A stretch of DNA of 64,000 nt, from NCBI RefSeq assembly GCF_007827595.1, contig NZ_VISR01000030.1, positions 94,290 through 158,289 of the forward strand. Direction: 5' to 3'. This document shows, in pieces, positions 1 to 7,955 of this stretch. The notes beneath the pieces were generated by a model. It did no database searches. It saw only the letters and a program-made list of their open reading frames with translations, and had not been told where the DNA came from. A program made the translations under genes and the position numbers. Source of the DNA: Streptomyces sp. BK340 (GTDB lineage: Bacteria; Actinomycetota; Actinomycetes; Streptomycetales; Streptomycetaceae). Numbering within the stretch: the first letter of the stretch is position 1; every line of letters begins with the position of its first letter.

Positions 1-1
1 C

Positions 2-913
2 GCGCCCGAGGTGCGGCGGGCGCTGGCCGACTTCAAGCAGCAGGCGATCTCCTCGGGCGCCTCGCGCGGTCCGGTCGACGTCAACGTGCACGAGGCGCAG
101 AACGTCGCCCTGGTCTCCGTGCCGCTGGTCGGCGGCTCCGACATGGACCAGGCGGTCAAGAGCCTCGACAGGCTGCGCGACGAGGTACGGCCCGCCACCC
201 TCGGCAAGGTCGCCGGCGTCGAGGCGCCGGTCACCGGTCAGGTCGCGGGCAACAAGGACTTCAACGACCAGTTGCTCGGCTCGGTCGTCCCGGTCTTCGC
301 GTTCGTGGTCGTCTTCGCCTTCCTGCTGATGCTGCTGTCGTTCCGCTCGCTGACCGTCGCGATCACGTCGATCGTGCTCAACCTGCTGTCGGTGGGCGCC
401 GCCTACGGCATCCTCGTCGCCGTCTTCCAGCACGGCTGGGGTGCCTCGCTGGTGGGCGCGGAGGGCGTGGGCGCGGTCGTCACCTGGCTGCCGCTGTTCC
501 TCTTCGTGATCCTGTTCGGCCTGTCCATGGACTACCACGTGTTCGTGGTCTCCCGGATCCGCGAGGCACGGATGCGCGGCCGTACGACGAAGGAGGCCAT
601 CCAGCACGGCGTGGTCACCACGGCCGGTGTCGTCACCAGCGCCGCGGTCATCATGGTCGCCGTGTTCGCCATCTTCGGCACGCTGTCCATGCAGTCCATG
701 AAGCAGATGGGCGTGGGCCTGGCCGCCGCCGTCCTCATCGACGCGACGATCATCCGCGGCGTGCTGCTGCCGGCCGTGATGGCGCTGCTCGGCGAGCGCA
801 ACTGGTATCTGCCCAAGTGGCTGCACCGGCTGCCCGACCTCACCCACGACGAGTCGCCGGAGCCGGGCGCGACGGCCCCGGTGCGCGGTGAGGGCGAGCG
901 ACTGAGTGTCTGA
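2..913 (+). CDS. MMPL-family membrane transporter, C-terminal part (5' end outside window)
   Basis: The frame is open to the left edge, so about 300 residues of the C-terminal half are seen. It has a run of hydrophobic helices (five or six segments between about residues 95 and 265) and the MMPL/RND signature LFGLSMDYHVFVVSR followed by a cytoplasmic loop rich in Arg. Family members are inner-membrane exporters of lipids or hydrophobic compounds driven by the proton gradient. The tail after the last helix is charged and disordered. A strong hairpin follows the stop, so the gene ends a transcript. In actinobacteria such genes often lie next to a TetR regulator, which would be to the left of the window. 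Substrate unknown. Confidence 0.9.
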   Translation, partial: APEVRRALADFKQQAISSGASRGPVDVNVHEAQNVALVSVPLVGGSDMDQAVKSLDRLRDEVRPATLGKVAGVEAPVTGQVAGNKDFNDQLLGSVVPVFAFVVVFAFLLMLLSFRSLTVAITSIVLNLLSVGAAYGILVAVFQHGWGASLVGAEGVGAVVTWLPLFLFVILFGLSMDYHVFVVSRIREARMRGRTTKEAIQHGVVTTAGVVTSAAVIMVAVFAIFGTLSMQSMKQMGVGLAAAVLIDATIIRGVLLPAVMALLGERNWYLPKWLHRLPDLTHDESPEPGATAPVRGEGERLSV

Positions 914-928
914 TCGCGCCCGTTGACA

Positions 929-966
929 CAGGGCCCGTTGGTTTCCGGGGGAACCAACGGGCCCTG
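929..966. terminator. Strong bidirectional hairpin terminator
   Basis: A perfect 15-bp inverted repeat (CAGGGCCCGTTGGTT and its complement) surrounds an 8-nt loop. It lies between the converging ends of the MMPL gene and the glycosyltransferase gene. There is no clear U-tract, as is usual in Streptomyces. Confidence 0.85.
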
Positions 967-1049
967 GCACGCCGGCATCTTCCGGCGTCGCAACCCGACC
1001 GGGTCAGCTCCCGGCCGGTCGTCCACGGGGCACGCCCCGGCGACTGCGG

Positions 1050-2249
1050 CTACCTCTGCCGGCGCAGCTCGGCCTCGATCAGGCCGGCCGCCCGCCGGGT
1101 GCCGCCCTCCCCGGCCATGCCCGCCCGGATCTCCTTCAGACGCCGGGCCACCTCCGGGTCCCCGGACAGGGCGAGGGCGGCTTCGCGCAGGCGTTCGGCG
1201 GTGGCCTCCTCGGTGGCCAGGCGGCAGGCGACGCCGAGGGACCGGAGCATGTCGGCGTTGCCGAACTGGTCGACGGCCTGCGGTACGGCGATCATCGGCG
1301 TGGCCGTGGCGAGCCCCTCCTGGCTGCCGCCCGCACCGGCGTGCGTGACGAACAGGTCGGCCTGTCGCAGCACCGCCAACTGCGGGACCCAGCTGTGCAC
1401 TTCGACGTTCGCGGGTACCTCGCCCAGCTCGGCGGGATCGATGTGCCGGCCGATCTGCAGGACCAGGTGCCAGCCGGGCAGGTCCGTGAAGGCGCGCACG
1501 CACTCGCGGTAGAAGCCGGGCTGCTTGGTGAAGGCCGAGCCGAGGGAGACCAGGGCCACCTTCTCGGCGCCGGCGGGCCGCTGCCAGTCGCCCTGGTCGG
1601 CACGGTCCCCCTGGCAGGCGCCGACGAAGGTGTGCACCCGCTCGTCGACCCGGTCGGCGTTCGGCTGGAGCACCTTCGGGATCAGGACCAGGGAGCGGGC
1701 GGGACGGCCGAGGAACGGGTCCGGGTGCTCGGTGATCCCGTTCTGCGCCAGCCAGGCCTCGAAGCGGGCGTAGTAGGCCTGCCCGCGCTCGGTCCGCTTC
1801 GGCTCCGCCCACATGGGCTCGGCGACCTCCTCCTCGTATCCCTCCCAGGCGACGAGGTTCGGCGAGAGGGAGATCGCGGGGACGCCCCAGCGGTGGGCCA
1901 GGACACGGGCCGGGTAGGAGGTGATGTCGTGCAGGACGAGGTCGGGCTCGTCACCCTCGTAGGCCCGGATCAGCTGGGGCAGCGCCTGGATCGCGTCCTC
2001 CAGGAAGGGCTCCACGTTGTCCAGCAGCGTGCTCCCCCAGGCTTCGGGATCGGCATCGGGCCCGGGCAGCGTGGAGGTGTACGGCACGGGCCGGGCCCCG
2101 GTCGCGGCCACCTTCTCCGCGAAGGCGGGCGGAATCGCGTACGTCACCCGGTGCCCCCGGGCGACGAGTTCACGGATCACCTCCAGGCTGGGGTTCACAT
2201 GTCCGTGGGCGGCGATGGAGAACATGGCGATGTGGGCAGGTGCGTTCAT
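1050..2249 (-). CDS. mgt: Macrolide-type UDP-glycosyltransferase (GT1, MGT/OleD-like)
   Basis: A 399-residue cytoplasmic GT-B enzyme. The N-terminal domain opens with HIAMFSIAAHGHVNPSLEV, where the His after the Ala is the usual catalytic base of this family. The C-terminal nucleotide-sugar domain carries the HAGAGGSQEGLATATPMIAVP signature. Known relatives (Mgt of S. lividans, OleD) inactivate macrolides by transferring glucose to a sugar hydroxyl, and many also glycosylate flavonoids. The ATG has almost no ribosome-binding site, and a 19-bp palindrome starts 15 nt upstream of it, so expression is probably controlled by a repressor. The gene stands alone, convergent with the MMPL exporter. 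Acceptor is inferred, not shown. Confidence 0.88.
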   Translation of the reverse strand: MNAPAHIAMFSIAAHGHVNPSLEVIRELVARGHRVTYAIPPAFAEKVAATGARPVPYTSTLPGPDADPEAWGSTLLDNVEPFLEDAIQALPQLIRAYEGDEPDLVLHDITSYPARVLAHRWGVPAISLSPNLVAWEGYEEEVAEPMWAEPKRTERGQAYYARFEAWLAQNGITEHPDPFLGRPARSLVLIPKVLQPNADRVDERVHTFVGACQGDRADQGDWQRPAGAEKVALVSLGSAFTKQPGFYRECVRAFTDLPGWHLVLQIGRHIDPAELGEVPANVEVHSWVPQLAVLRQADLFVTHAGAGGSQEGLATATPMIAVPQAVDQFGNADMLRSLGVACRLATEEATAERLREAALALSGDPEVARRLKEIRAGMAGEGGTRRAAGLIEAELRRQR

Positions 2250-2263
2250 GCCGCCGAGGCTAG

Positions 2264-2282
2264 ACGAGACGAACCGTCTCGT
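2264..2282. promoter_or_regulatory. Perfect 19-bp palindrome, probable TetR-family operator of mgt
   Basis: ACGAGACG-AAC-CGTCTCGT has 8-bp perfect arms and lies 15-33 nt upstream of the mgt ATG, in a G+C-poorer stretch shared with the upstream region of the divergent kinase-like gene. Arm length and the central CG-rich form are typical of TetR-family sites. No tetR gene is adjacent inside the window. Confidence 0.7.
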
Positions 2283-2415
2283 TCAATCCAATTACGGCGG
2301 AGCGCATCCCGCCGGCCACGGTCCCGACGCCGGCCCGCCGTCCGACCTGTGCAAATGCGAGACTTGCCGCGGGCCGGACACGCACGGCACGGGACGAACG
2401 GCACGGAGGCGGACG

Positions 2416-3279
2416 ATGGACGAGGCACGGGCGCGGGACGTACTGGCCGCGGCGCAGGTGCTGCCGGGCCCGGCCCGGGACGCGCGGCTCCTCGCCCTCG
2501 GTGAGAACGCGGTGTTCGCCGCCGGCGACCTCGTCGTGAAGGTGGGCCGGGACGCCGAACTGCTGGAGCGGGCCCGGCGCGAGCTGGACATCGCGGGCTG
2601 GCTGGCGGAGGCGGACGTACCCGCGGTGCGGGCGGCCGAGCCGAAGCCGCTGCTGGTGGAAGGGCACCCGGTGACCGTGTGGCACCGGCTGGCCGAGCCG
2701 GTGCGGCCGGCCGAGCCCCGGGATCTCGCGCAGCTGCTGCGGATCGTGCACGCGCTCCCCTCACCCCCCTTCGCGCTGCCGCCCCGTGACCTGCTGGGCG
2801 GCGTGGAGCGCTGGCTGCGGCTCGCGGGCACTGCGGTCGACCCCGAGGACGCGGCCTACCTGCGGGCCCGCCGGGACGGCTTCGCCGCGGCCGCGGCCGC
2901 GCTGACGCCCCGTCTGGAGCCGGGGCCGATCCACGGCGACGCGCTGCCCCGCAACGTGCACGTCGGCCCCGACGGCCCGGTCCTGGTCGACCTGGAGACC
3001 TTCTCCGCCGACCTGCGCGAGCACGACCTGGTCGTCATGGCTCTCTCCCGCGACCGCTACGGACTGCCCGCCGAGGCGTACGACTCCTTCACCGGGGCCT
3101 ACGGCTGGGACGTACGGGAGTGGGAGGGCTGCGGGGTGCTCCGCGGCGCTCGTGAGACGGCCAGCTGTGCGTGGGTGGCGCAGCACGCGCCGAGCAACCC
3201 CAAGGCACTGGCCGAGTTCGAGCGCCGGGTGGCGTCCCTGCGCGAGGGGGACGAGACGGTGCGGTGGTATCCCTTCTGA
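2416..3279 (+). CDS. Aminoglycoside-phosphotransferase (APH)-fold kinase-like protein
   Basis: A 287-residue protein. The ATG is chosen because GGAGG lies 6 nt upstream. An N-lobe with VVKVG (ATP-binding Lys) is followed by the catalytic loop HGDALPRNVHV (His-Gly-Asp with the downstream Asn) near residue 175 and LVDLETF, which holds the second metal-binding Asp. These are the intact elements of the APH/choline kinase superfamily, so a phosphotransferase activity on a small molecule is likely. The substrate cannot be told from sequence. Many such Streptomyces genes have no proven resistance role. It stands divergent from mgt and shares the upstream region carrying the palindrome. Confidence 0.8.
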   Translation: MDEARARDVLAAAQVLPGPARDARLLALGENAVFAAGDLVVKVGRDAELLERARRELDIAGWLAEADVPAVRAAEPKPLLVEGHPVTVWHRLAEPVRPAEPRDLAQLLRIVHALPSPPFALPPRDLLGGVERWLRLAGTAVDPEDAAYLRARRDGFAAAAAALTPRLEPGPIHGDALPRNVHVGPDGPVLVDLETFSADLREHDLVVMALSRDRYGLPAEAYDSFTGAYGWDVREWEGCGVLRGARETASCAWVAQHAPSNPKALAEFERRVASLREGDETVRWYPF

Positions 3280-3300
3280 GTGCCGGTCGGCCCGGACCCC

Positions 3301-4209
3301 TCAGGCAGTCCCCTCGCCCTGGATCGTCCGCGCCACCCGCCTCAGTTCCGTCAGGACCGTGCGCACCGCTCTCCTGGCCGTGCGCTCGGGGCGGCACAGG
3401 ACGTCGATGTGCCGTGTCGCCCGGACGCCGCTGAGCGGCCGGAGGACCAGCGCCGGGTGCGGGCGCATGGTCCAGCGCGGCATCAGCGCGATCCCGCCTC
3501 CGGCGGCGACGACCTCGGCGACCACCGCGAACTCGTTGATGCGATGGGCCAGTCGGAGCCGTCGGCCGGCCACCGCGGCGATGGCCTCGATGGTGGCCAT
3601 GACCGGGAACCCGTCGTGCACGGTGATCCACGGGAGGTCGGCGACATCGCGCGGTGTCACCCGCCGCTTGGCGGCGAGCGGATGCCCGGCGGGCATCGCC
3701 ACGTCGAGCGGCTCGTGCAGCAGGGTGGTCACGGTCACCGTGCGCGGCCAGGGCGGGGCGTGGTCCAGGCGGTGGGCGAGGACGAGGTCGTAGGCACGGG
3801 TCAGCCGGGGGAAGTCCTCCTGCGGTACGTCCTCGTCGGCGAGCGCCACCGTCGGCGTGCCCGGCCCGGCGAGGCCGCGCAGCAGCAGCGGGAAGAACGC
3901 CGCGCCCGCGCTGTGGAACGCCGCCACCGACACCTCGCCGTCCGGTCTGCCGGCGAACTCCTCGACCGCGTGCCGGGCCCGGGCCAGCGCCGACTCCACC
4001 TCGACGGCCGCGTCCGCCAGCGCCTGGCCGGCGTCGGTGAGCACCAGGCGCCGCCCCTGCCGTTCGGTGAGCGGCACGGGGATCGAGCGCTGCAGCAGCC
4101 GCAGCTGCTGCGAGATCGCCGACGGCGTCACCAGCAGCGCCTCGGCGACCGCGGTGACGCTGCCCAGCTCGCCCAGCTCCCGCAGGATCCTCAGCTGCCG
4201 TTCGTCCAC
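3301..4209 (-). CDS. LysR-family transcriptional regulator
   Basis: A 302-residue regulator. The N-terminal winged helix-turn-helix (about residues 5-62) includes SVTAVAEALLVTPSAISQQL, followed by a linker helix and a two-lobed effector-binding domain to the C-terminus. It starts with GTG. It is divergent from an EamA exporter gene, the classic arrangement in which the LysR protein controls the exporter and itself from the shared intergenic region. The ligand is unknown. Confidence 0.9.
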   Translation of the reverse strand: MDERQLRILRELGELGSVTAVAEALLVTPSAISQQLRLLQRSIPVPLTERQGRRLVLTDAGQALADAAVEVESALARARHAVEEFAGRPDGEVSVAAFHSAGAAFFPLLLRGLAGPGTPTVALADEDVPQEDFPRLTRAYDLVLAHRLDHAPPWPRTVTVTTLLHEPLDVAMPAGHPLAAKRRVTPRDVADLPWITVHDGFPVMATIEAIAAVAGRRLRLAHRINEFAVVAEVVAAGGGIALMPRWTMRPHPALVLRPLSGVRATRHIDVLCRPERTARRAVRTVLTELRRVARTIQGEGTA

Positions 4210-4241
4210 GCCGTCAGTGTAGGGCGACGATGTAGGTTCGC

Positions 4242-4255
4242 TAAAAGATCGTTTA
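4242..4255. promoter_or_regulatory. AT-rich near-palindrome in LysR/EamA intergenic region
   Basis: TAAAAGATCGTTTA is symmetric around a central GATC except for one base pair of positions. It is an AT island in very G+C-rich DNA, placed 33 nt upstream of the LysR start and about 50 nt upstream of the exporter start. It is a good candidate for the LysR binding site or the promoter core. Confidence 0.5.
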
Positions 4256-4303
4256 AGGAAGTGGCTCTGGGCTTCAGATACCCCGGCGGTGCACCGTGGG
4301 CGG

Positions 4304-5299
4304 GTGACCGACGCACGCCGTACCGACGCGGTACTCCTGCTCGTCGCGCTCGTCTGGGGTTCCAGCTATCTGTCCGCCCAGACGGCCGCGAGTGCCCTGC
4401 CCGTCCTCCTCGTCCTGTTCGCGCGCTACGCCCTCGCCGCGATCCCCTGCCTCGGTCTCGTCGCCGCGCGGGGCGGTCTGCGCGGGTGGACCCGCGACGA
4501 GGTGCGCGTGGGCCTGCCGCTCGGGGTCACCCAGGCCTCCGTCCTGGTCGTGGAGACGTACGGCGTCGCCCACACCACGGCCGCCAACGCGGGTCTGATC
4601 ATCAGCCTCACCATCGTGCTCACCCCGCTCCTCGACCGCGCCGGGCGCCGCGCCGGTCCGCCTCCCGCCTTCTTCGCCGCGGCCGGCGTCTGTGTCCTGG
4701 CCGTCGGTCTGCTCATGTCCGGAAACGGCTTCCACGCGCCGCGCCTCGGGGACCTGCTGATGCTCGCCGCAGCCTGCGTCCGGGCGGTGCACGTGGCCCT
4801 CGTGGGCCGGCTCACCGCGGGCCGGGCGATCCGCCCGCTGCACCTGACGACGGTGCAGACCCTGGTCGGCACCGCGCTGTTCCTCGTGCCCGCCGCCCGC
4901 GATCTGCCGGCGCTGGCCCGAGCCGACGGAGCGACCTGGACCCAGCTGGTCTATCTCGCCCTCTTCTGCAGCGTGTTCGCCTTCCTCGTCCAGACCTGGG
5001 CGGTGCAGCGCACCTCCGCCAGCCGGGCCAGTCTGCTGCTCGGCACCGAGCCCGTCTGGGCCGCGGCGGTGGGCATCGCCCTCGGCGGCGAACATCTCAC
5101 CCCGCTCACCGGTTTGGGCGCGGCCCTGATGGTCACCGGCACATACTGGGGCCAGGCCGTGGAACGCGCCCACCGGACCGCCGAGACCGCCCTCGGTCCC
5201 GGTACCACCGACACCGCCGGCGCATCCGCGCCGGCCACGTCCCCCGAGAGGACCGGAGCAGAAGCCCCATGCCGGACCACGACACCTATCAGCAGCTGA
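4304..5299 (+). CDS. EamA (DMT-superfamily) metabolite exporter
   Basis: About 331 residues with ten predicted membrane helices in two EamA repeats. It starts at ALVWGSSYLSAQTA, a typical first helix. Family members export amino acids, purines or other small metabolites by proton antiport. The GTG at 4304 is preferred because it begins just before the first helix; a GTG at 4289 is an alternative. The last 31 nt overlap the start of the YbaK gene, so the two are translationally linked. The disordered C-terminal tail (about residues 285-331) is encoded partly in this overlap. Likely controlled by the divergent LysR protein. Confidence 0.85.
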   Translation: MTDARRTDAVLLLVALVWGSSYLSAQTAASALPVLLVLFARYALAAIPCLGLVAARGGLRGWTRDEVRVGLPLGVTQASVLVVETYGVAHTTAANAGLIISLTIVLTPLLDRAGRRAGPPPAFFAAAGVCVLAVGLLMSGNGFHAPRLGDLLMLAAACVRAVHVALVGRLTAGRAIRPLHLTTVQTLVGTALFLVPAARDLPALARADGATWTQLVYLALFCSVFAFLVQTWAVQRTSASRASLLLGTEPVWAAAVGIALGGEHLTPLTGLGAALMVTGTYWGQAVERAHRTAETALGPGTTDTAGASAPATSPERTGAEAPCRTTTPISS

Positions 5300-5766
5300 T
5301 CTCCCTGCTCGACGCATCCCGCGTCGACTACCGCCTCATCGACCACGCGCCCGAGGGCGCCACCGAGACCGTCAGCGCGCTGCGCGGCCATCCGATGAGC
5401 GAGGCCGCGAAGTGCATCGTGCTGCGGGTCAAGGTCGACCGCCGCACCACGCGCCACGTCCTCGCGGTCGTCCCCGGGGACCGGCGGGTGGATCTGGACG
5501 CCGTGAAGGCGCTGTTCGAGGCACGGTACGTCGGCTTCAGCGACGCCGAGACAGCCGAGCGGCTCGCCCGCTCGGTGCCCGGCACCGTGCTGCCGTTCAG
5601 CTTCGATCCCGAACTGGAACTCGTCGCCGATCCGGACGTCGTCGCCGGGCCGCGGCTGTACTTCAACGCCGCCCGGCTCGACCGCTCGCTGTGTCTCGCC
5701 GGCACCGACTACGCGCGGCTCGCCGGCCCGCGGGTGGCCCGCATCGCGAGCCCCGCCCCCGCGTGA
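5269..5766 (+). CDS. YbaK/EbsC-type aminoacyl-tRNA deacylase
   Basis: A 165-residue single-domain protein of the YbaK/ProX editing family, which removes mischarged amino acids from tRNA in trans. The conserved Lys is seen in SEAAKCIVLRVK and the glycine-bearing loop near GPRLYFNAARLD. The ATG at 5269 has GGAGCAGAAG upstream and lies inside the end of the exporter gene. Length and fold agree with stand-alone deacylases. The link with an exporter may mean both handle a non-standard or excess amino acid; this is inference. Confidence 0.82.
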   Translation: MPDHDTYQQLISLLDASRVDYRLIDHAPEGATETVSALRGHPMSEAAKCIVLRVKVDRRTTRHVLAVVPGDRRVDLDAVKALFEARYVGFSDAETAERLARSVPGTVLPFSFDPELELVADPDVVAGPRLYFNAARLDRSLCLAGTDYARLAGPRVARIASPAPA

Positions 5767-5776
5767 CCTGCCCGCC

Positions 5777-6508
5777 TCAGACCTTCTCGTCCGCCAGGTC
5801 CGCCGGCTCCCGCAGCGGCCACACCCCGTCGACCACCGCGTCCGCGTCCCCCTTGCGGCGCAGGAACGCCTGGAAGTCCGCCGCCCACTCGGCGTACCAG
5901 TCGATCTGTCTGCGGTGCAGTTCGGCCGGCCCCAGGGACGCGATCTTCGGATGGCGGTCGGCTATCGCGGAGGCGAGCCGGGCCGCGGCAAGGGCGTCGG
6001 CCGAGGCGTTGTGGGCCGCGTCGAGGACTATGCCGTACTCGGCGCAGACCGCTTCCAGGTTCCGCTTGCCGCGGCGGTAGCGGTCGACCCGGCGGTCGAT
6101 GGTGTAGGGGTCGACGACCGGGGCCGGGGCGCGGCCGCCGAGCCGGTCGGAGAGCGAGGGCAGGCCGTGCCTGCGCAGCTCCGCGGAGAGCAGGCTGAGG
6201 TCGAAGGCCGCGTTGTAGGCGACGACCGGGACGCCCGTCTTCCAGTAGGAGACCAGGACGTCCGCGATGGCGTCGGCCACCTGGTCGGCGGGGCTGCCCT
6301 CGGCCGCCGCGCGTTCGTTGCTGATGCCGTGGACCGCGACCGCGTCGGCCGGGATCTCCACGCCCGGATCCGCCAGCCATTCCCGGCGCCCCAGGGGCTC
6401 ACCGGCCCTGACTTCGATCACCGAGCCGGTGACGATGCGCGCCTCGCGCGGATCGGTCCCGGTCGTCTCCAGGTCGAAGCCGATCAGCAGCTCCCGGTGC
6501 CAGCCCAT
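5777..6508 (-). CDS. DEDDh 3'-5' exonuclease (DnaQ-like)
   Basis: A 243-residue protein with all three exonuclease motifs: Exo I FDLETTGTDP near residue 11, Exo II YNAAFDLSLL, and Exo III HNASADALAAARL with the DEDDh His. It lacks polymerase or helicase domains, so it is a stand-alone nuclease of the epsilon-subunit type, expected to act on single-stranded DNA or RNA 3' ends. The ATG at 6508 is preferred to the upstream in-frame start because it follows a GGGGGG ribosome-binding site and begins right before the first strand. A C-terminal extension (about residues 185-243) has no recognised domain. Confidence 0.88.
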   Translation of the reverse strand: MGWHRELLIGFDLETTGTDPREARIVTGSVIEVRAGEPLGRREWLADPGVEIPADAVAVHGISNERAAAEGSPADQVADAIADVLVSYWKTGVPVVAYNAAFDLSLLSAELRRHGLPSLSDRLGGRAPAPVVDPYTIDRRVDRYRRGKRNLEAVCAEYGIVLDAAHNASADALAAARLASAIADRHPKIASLGPAELHRRQIDWYAEWAADFQAFLRRKGDADAVVDGVWPLREPADLADEKV

Positions 6509-6610
6509 CGGCGGCCCCCCTTCTTGGTGGTGCTTTCCCCCAGTGGCCTCCACCATCGCACGCGGCACTGACAATCCGAGGACCGCGTTCCGCTTGCCGG
6601 GGTGGACGGT

Positions 6611-7852
6611 TCAGGACACCGGGCGCGAATCCGCCCAAGCCATCTCGAATTCCTCGCGATATATCGGGAAGAGTCCGGTTTCGACCACATCGTTCGACTT
6701 GACCAGCCGGCTGCCGTTGCGCAGCACCAGCACCGGCGACTCCATCCCGCGCGCCCCACGCAGATAGGACTGCACCACGGCGATGCCGTCGGCGCCGTCG
6801 CCGTCCACGAGGTAGGCGGTGAAACGGGGCGTCTCGTCGTAGACCTGGATCTCGAAGGCGCCGGGGTCGCGCAGCCGGGACCGCACCCGGCGCATGTGCA
6901 GGATGTTCATCTCGACCGACCGGCTCAGTTCGCCCCGTTTCATCCCGAGTTCGCGCTCGCGGCGCTTCACCGCGCTGGAGGCCGGGTTGAGGAAGAGCAG
7001 CCGCACGCGGCAGCCGGACTCGGCGAGCCGGACCAGACGGCGTCCGGAGAAGTTCTGCACCAGCAGGTTGAGGCCGATGCCGATGGCGTCGAGGCGGCGG
7101 GCGCCCCCGAAGATGTCCTCGGCCGGGAACCGGCGCATCAGGCGCACCCGGTCGGGATGGACGGCGACGACGTCCGCGTACCGGTCGCCGACCAGGTCCT
7201 CGACCGCGTCGACGGGCAGCCGGCGCGCGGAGGGCACGTCGCCGCCCGCGCCCAGCGTCTCCAGCAGCCGGGCCGAGGCCCGCTCGGCCTGGTCCAGGAC
7301 CGCGCCGGACAGCGCCCGGTTGCGGGAGACGACGTTACGGGTCACCTCCAGCTCGTCCAGGGCGAGTTCGAGGTCGCGGCGCTCGTCGAAGTACGGCTCG
7401 AAGCACGGCCAGTGCTGCACCATCAGCTCGCGCAGCTGCGGCAGCGTGAGGAAGCTGAGCACGTTGTCGTCGGCCGGGTCGAGCAGATAGCCCTTGCGGC
7501 GGCTGACCTCGCGGACGGCTACCGCCCGCTGCACCCACTCCTGCCCGGCGGGCCCGGCCGCGGCCACCACCCACTCGTCGCCGTGGACGGGCTCGTAGAT
7601 GGGGCGCAGCACGGCGGCCACGACCGCGCGCAGCCGCTGTTCCACGAGGTTCAGCCAGATGTAGGCCCGGCCCGCCCGCTGGGCGCGGGTGCGCACCTCG
7701 AGCCAGGCGTCGGCGTCCCAGTCCAGTTCCGGCCCGATGGACCCCGTAGCGTCCATCGGGCGGGCCAGGGACACCGCGCCGGGCGGGACGTCTGTGGAGT
7801 TTCCCTCGTGACCCTCGTCACCAGGGGGCAGCTCCAGCCCTCCCGAGCCCAC
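6611..7852 (-). CDS. SAV2148-type protein: Swt1-like HEPN domain plus PLD-like domain
   Basis: About 413 residues, resembling a Streptomyces-conserved family known as SAV2148. The N-terminal half has a helical HEPN/Swt1-like region (YIWLNLVEQRLRAVV, then FLTLPQLRELMVQHW and LELALDELEVTRNVVSRNR). The usual HEPN RNase motif RNxxxxH is only partly present (RN, with no His after it). The C-terminal half (about residues 240-413) resembles PLD-type domains, with GIGLNLLVQNFSG and VRLLFLNPASSAV. No signal peptide or membrane helix. The GTG at 7852 is chosen for a GGAAGGCGG upstream; GTG 7774 and ATG 7756 remain possible. The function is not established; a nucleic-acid-sensing or RNA-cleaving role is only suggested by the domains. 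Confidence 0.7.
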   Translation of the reverse strand: MGSGGLELPPGDEGHEGNSTDVPPGAVSLARPMDATGSIGPELDWDADAWLEVRTRAQRAGRAYIWLNLVEQRLRAVVAAVLRPIYEPVHGDEWVVAAAGPAGQEWVQRAVAVREVSRRKGYLLDPADDNVLSFLTLPQLRELMVQHWPCFEPYFDERRDLELALDELEVTRNVVSRNRALSGAVLDQAERASARLLETLGAGGDVPSARRLPVDAVEDLVGDRYADVVAVHPDRVRLMRRFPAEDIFGGARRLDAIGIGLNLLVQNFSGRRLVRLAESGCRVRLLFLNPASSAVKRRERELGMKRGELSRSVEMNILHMRRVRSRLRDPGAFEIQVYDETPRFTAYLVDGDGADGIAVVQSYLRGARGMESPVLVLRNGSRLVKSNDVVETGLFPIYREEFEMAWADSRPVS

Positions 7853-7955
7853 CCGTGCACCGCCTTCCGCCACCCCGGGCCTTCCCCGTCTCAACGATCA
7901 AGGAAGGGTACTCCGGGAGCGGTCGGCGATGCAGCCGGATGGACAGGTCGGTTTC

